In this document: piece by piece, positions 61,468 through 64,000 of the stretch | How the letters are laid out: every line of letters begins with the position of its first letter | Numbering within the stretch: position 1 is the stretch's first letter | Assembly (NCBI RefSeq): GCF_000968685.2 | Contig: NZ_LAKD02000004.1 | Location: 62,001 to 126,000 of the forward strand | DNA length: 64,000 bases | Source of the DNA: Streptomyces antioxidans | Lineage (GTDB): Bacteria > Actinomycetota > Actinomycetes > Streptomycetales > Streptomycetaceae | Direction: 5' to 3' | Made by a program: the position numbers and the translations under genes | The notes under the pieces: generated by a model | Told to the model about the DNA's origin: nothing | Database searches by the model: none | What the model saw: the letters and a program-made list of their open reading frames with translations, nothing else

Positions 61468-64000
61468 CAAGGTAACGGGCAATCGCTTCCGGGGTGCGCA
61501 GGGTGAACAGGTCTCGGATCGTGATCACGGGGCCGTACTCCCGGCGGAGCAGCCCGTTCAGCCGTACCGCCACCATGGAGTGCCCTCCCAGGGACACGAA
61601 GTCGCTCACCGCGCTCACCTCGTCGTCGTCCAGATCGAGTGCCTCGGCGAAGAACTCGCACACCACGGTCTCGGTCCCGGTCTGCGGCCCCCGCTCCCCC
61701 GCCGTGGTCAGCGCGCCCAGCGGTTTGGCCTCCGGCAGCGCCTTGGTGTCGGCCTTCCCGTTCACCGTCAGGGGGATGCTGTCGACCTGGGCGTAGTGCG
61801 TCGGGCGCAGGAAGTCCGGCAGCCCGGCGCCCGCCTCGGCGGCGACCGCCGCCAGGTCGGCGCCGTCCAGGACGAGGTAGGCGGCCAGCCGGTAGGCGCC
61901 GTCGACCTGCGGATCGGGCTGCGCGACCGCGGCGGCGAACCGCACCGCCGGGTGCGCCGCGAACGCGGCCTCGACCTCGCCCGGTTCGACCCGGTGGCCC
62001 CGGATCTTGACCTGCTGATCGGTGCGGCCCAGGTACATCAGGTTCCCGTCGGGCCGGCGGACCACCAGGTCCCCGGTGCGGTACATCCGCTCGCCGGGTG
62101 CGCCGAACGGGCACGCCACGAAGCGGTGCGCGGTCTGGGCGGCCTGGCCGAGGTAGCCGCGGGCGATGCCGATGCCCGACACATACAGCTCACCGGGGGC
62201 TCCGTCCGGCAGCGGCCGCAGCCATGGATCCAGCACGTACACCTCGGTGTTGTCGATGGCCACGCCCACCACCGGGTCCTGGCATTCGAAGGTGCCGACA
62301 CCCAGGGTGTTGATGGTGTACTCGGTGGGTCCGTACAGGTTGTAGCCGACCGTCCCCTCGGTCTCGGCGAGCCGCCGCCACAGCGCGGGGGTGACCGCCT
62401 CGCCGCCGAGCAGGACGAGCGCCGGCCGCCGTGCCGGGTCGTCCAGCAGGCCCTCCGCCACCAGCTGCTGCGCGTAGGTGGGGGTCACGTTGATGACGTC
62501 GATGCCGTGCTCGAGGCAGTACTCGGCCAGCCGGGGGGCGTCACGGCGCAGCTCCTCGTCACAGATGTGCACCTCGTGGCCGTCGGCGAGCCACAGCAGC
62601 TCCTCCCAGGACATGTCGAACGCGAACGACACGGTGTGCGCGATCCGGAAGACCCGGTGGCCGTGTTCGGCCAGCACCGGCGCGAAGATCCGGCGCTGAT
62701 GGTTGATCAGCATGTTGGTGAGCCCGGCGTACTCGGTCACCACGCCCTTGGGCCGCCCGGTCGATCCCGAGGTGTAGATCGTGTACGCGGGGTGCCGCAG
62801 GCGGTTGGGGTCGTCCGGCGCGAACGTCCGATACGGCTCGGCCTCCGGCAGGGGCCGGTCCAGCTCGATCAGGTCGCCCGTCAGCCGGGGCGACACGGCG
62901 CTCACGGTGAGGATCACGTCCGGGCGGGCGTCCGCGACGATCGAGGCGATCCGCTCGTCCGGGTGGTCCAGCTCCAGCGGCACATACGCGGCGCCGGCCC
63001 GCAACACGGCGAACAGCGCCACGATCGAGTCCGGGGAGCGCGGGATCGCCAGCCCCACGGTCGCCCCGGGGCCGATGCCGCGCCGGACGAGCACACCCGC
63101 CACGGCGCGGCTGCGGTCCCTGAGCGCGGCGAAGGTCATGGCCGAGCCATGGGCGACGAGCGCCACCCGCTCCGGGGCGCGGTCCGCCGCCTGATCGAAC
63201 CGGTCCACGACGGTGTCCGTGCCGATGTCCGTACGCTCGCCAGGCGAGGGCCGCGGCCCCACTCCCGGCAGCGCGCCGACCGGTCCGGTCGAGCGGGCCA
63301 GGTCCTCGAGCACCCGCAGGTAGTCCGCCAGGAGCCGCCGCGCGTTCGCGGTGTCCTCGTCGCGGTACTCCAGTTTGACCGTGAGCCGGTCGCCTGGCGT
63401 GACGACCCAGGTGAAGGGGTAGTGGGTGGAGTCGTCGGCCTGTACCGAGGTGATGCCGTGCCGGTCGTTCATCTCGGCGAGCCCGTCCAGGTCCAGGAAG
63501 TTCTGGAGCACGAAGAGGGTGTCGAAGAGGGTGTCGTGCCCGGTGGCCCGCTGGATCTCGCCGAGTCCGAGGTGCTCGTGGTCCATGGCCTCGACCCTGG
63601 CCGTCTGCACGGCGGAGAGGTATTCCCCGACGGTGTCGTCCGGCCGGGCCCGGGTCCACATGGGCACGGTGTTGAGGAGCACCCCGACGATGCCGTCCAG
63701 CCCCTCGCCCTCCCGGCCGGAGACGGTCACGCCGAACACGGCGTCACCGCGGCCCGTGTGGGCGCCCAGCAGGAGGCCGAACGCGCCGGTCAGCACCGAG
63801 TTGAGTGTGACGCCGTGCGCCCTGGCCGCCTCCCGCAGCAGCTCCGACCCCTCGGCGGACAGCGTGTGCACGAGCGCGTGCGGCAGCTCCTCCGAGAGGG
63901 CCGGCGCGCGTCCGGCGAGCAGCGTCGGGCCGGGGAGACCGGCCAGCTGCTCCGCCCAGAAGCGCTCCGACGCGGCGGTGTCCCGGGCGGCGAGCGCCCG
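61454..64000 (-). CDS. NRPS, C-terminal (C)-A-T part; last module for N5-hydroxyornithine
   Basis: The frame is open to the right edge ([20 protein letters not shown] is the first part read), so this is only the gene's end: rest of a condensation domain (to ~63,250), an adenylation domain (~63,200-61,750) and a carrier domain ([14 protein letters not shown]). A-domain motifs: A3 [15 protein letters not shown]5 [10 protein letters not shown]7 YRTGDLV, A8 [21 protein letters not shown]10 [10 protein letters not shown]. Pocket residues read by eye: FDMSWEE (D, M, E), NVTPTY (N), LLGGE (L, G), [11 protein letters not shown] (L, I, N), i.e. DMENLGLIN(K), the code of the coelichelin N5-hydroxyornithine module. 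No thioesterase follows. The gene starts outside the window. Confidence 0.93.
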   Translation of the reverse strand, partial: RALAARDTAASERFWAEQLAGLPGPTLLAGRAPALSEELPHALVHTLSAEGSELLREAARAHGVTLNSVLTGAFGLLLGAHTGRGDAVFGVTVSGREGEGLDGIVGVLLNTVPMWTRARPDDTVGEYLSAVQTARVEAMDHEHLGLGEIQRATGHDTLFDTLFVLQNFLDLDGLAEMNDRHGITSVQADDSTHYPFTWVVTPGDRLTVKLEYRDEDTANARRLLADYLRVLEDLARSTGPVGALPGVGPRPSPGERTDIGTDTVVDRFDQAADRAPERVALVAHGSAMTFAALRDRSRAVAGVLVRRGIGPGATVGLAIPRSPDSIVALFAVLRAGAAYVPLELDHPDERIASIVADARPDVILTVSAVSPRLTGDLIELDRPLPEAEPYRTFAPDDPNRLRHPAYTIYTSGSTGRPKGVVTEYAGLTNMLINHQRRIFAPVLAEHGHRVFRIAHTVSFAFDMSWEELLWLADGHEVHICDEELRRDAPRLAEYCLEHGIDVINVTPTYAQQLVAEGLLDDPARRPALVLLGGEAVTPALWRRLAETEGTVGYNLYGPTEYTINTLGVGTFECQDPVVGVAIDNTEVYVLDPWLRPLPDGAPGELYVSGIGIARGYLGQAAQTAHRFVACPFGAPGERMYRTGDLVVRRPDGNLMYLGRTDQQVKIRGHRVEPGEVEAAFAAHPAVRFAAAVAQPDPQVDGAYRLAAYLVLDGADLAAVAAEAGAGLPDFLRPTHYAQVDSIPLTVNGKADTKALPEAKPLGALTTAGERGPQTGTETVVCEFFAEALDLDDDEVSAVSDFVSLGGHSMVAVRLNGLLRREYGPVITIRDLFTLRTPEAIARYLDENS

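Noticed and set aside
1..64000. CRISPR arrays, tRNA or rRNA genes, complete IS elements, phage genes
   Set aside because: None could be recognised by eye on either strand.

Overview
The window is high-GC actinobacterial DNA, almost certainly from a Streptomyces or close relative. The signs are strong third-position GC, GTG and TTG starts, ATGA/GTGA overlaps, SARP and TTA-codon regulators, a DevS/DevR-type hypoxia module and NRPS genes. No tRNA, rRNA, CRISPR array, complete insertion sequence or origin was recognised.

1) Left flank (1-3.8 kb): the end of an AraC-family regulator, a 5'-truncated cation/proton antiporter, a tandem pair of paralogous HTH regulators that both carry in-frame TTA codons, and a short remnant of a dimethylargininase-like gene.

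2) Core cluster (about 3.8-35.3 kb). This is the most interesting part. A lysine N6-hydroxylase-like flavoenzyme, a cupin, a methionyl-tRNA-synthetase-like protein and two D-amino-acid-oxidase-like flavoproteins form a recognisable hydrazine (N-N bond) synthesis cassette of the kind known from s56-p1, formycin/pyrazofurin and triacsin pathways. Cupin and MetRS are separate overlapping genes here. One oxidase is fused to an amino-acid-binding-protein-like domain. Leftward from the hydroxylase runs an operon with a DHDPS-family aldolase, an L-rhamnose-mutarotase-family protein, an HMGL-type aldolase, a HAD phosphatase, three SDRs, a small ATP-grasp-like protein and an acireductone-dioxygenase-like cupin. 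Rightward from the cupin come MetRS, the fused oxidase, a PNPOx-like flavoprotein, an asparagine synthase and an AfsR/SARP regulator. Facing these are a free condensation enzyme, a free adenylation enzyme, an SDR, a C-A-T NRPS without thioesterase, a free carrier protein and an MFS exporter. A proB-proA-aminotransferase operon (no proC) closes the cluster. The probable product is a small peptide-like metabolite with an N-N bond; its structure cannot be read from the sequence.

3) Decayed zone (35.3-41.3 kb): a secreted-protein remnant, a 5'-truncated and a frameshifted aldehyde dehydrogenase, a DoxX-like membrane protein, a multiply frameshifted SLOG-like gene and a deleted 4-hydroxybenzoate-hydroxylase-like gene.

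4) Accessory and stress genes (41.6-56.7 kb): GNAT, an SDR/TetR/amidase unit with two matching palindromic operators, a second TetR, a CBS-BON protein, two tandem universal stress proteins, an SLC13/MatC-type permease, a CoA-transferase with a divergent LysR, and a DevS-type GAF kinase with a DevR-type regulator. Palindromes of the form AGGGCCG-NN-CGGCCCT lie about 90-120 bp upstream of several of these genes and suggest one DevR/OsdR-type regulon.

5) Right end (56.7-64 kb): a siderophore cluster entering the window. It has an amidohydrolase, MbtH, an IdeR/DmdR-type iron box, a Fes-like esterase, an ABC half-transporter with degenerate Walker motifs, and the end of an NRPS whose last adenylation domain reads DMENLGLIN, the N5-hydroxyornithine code.
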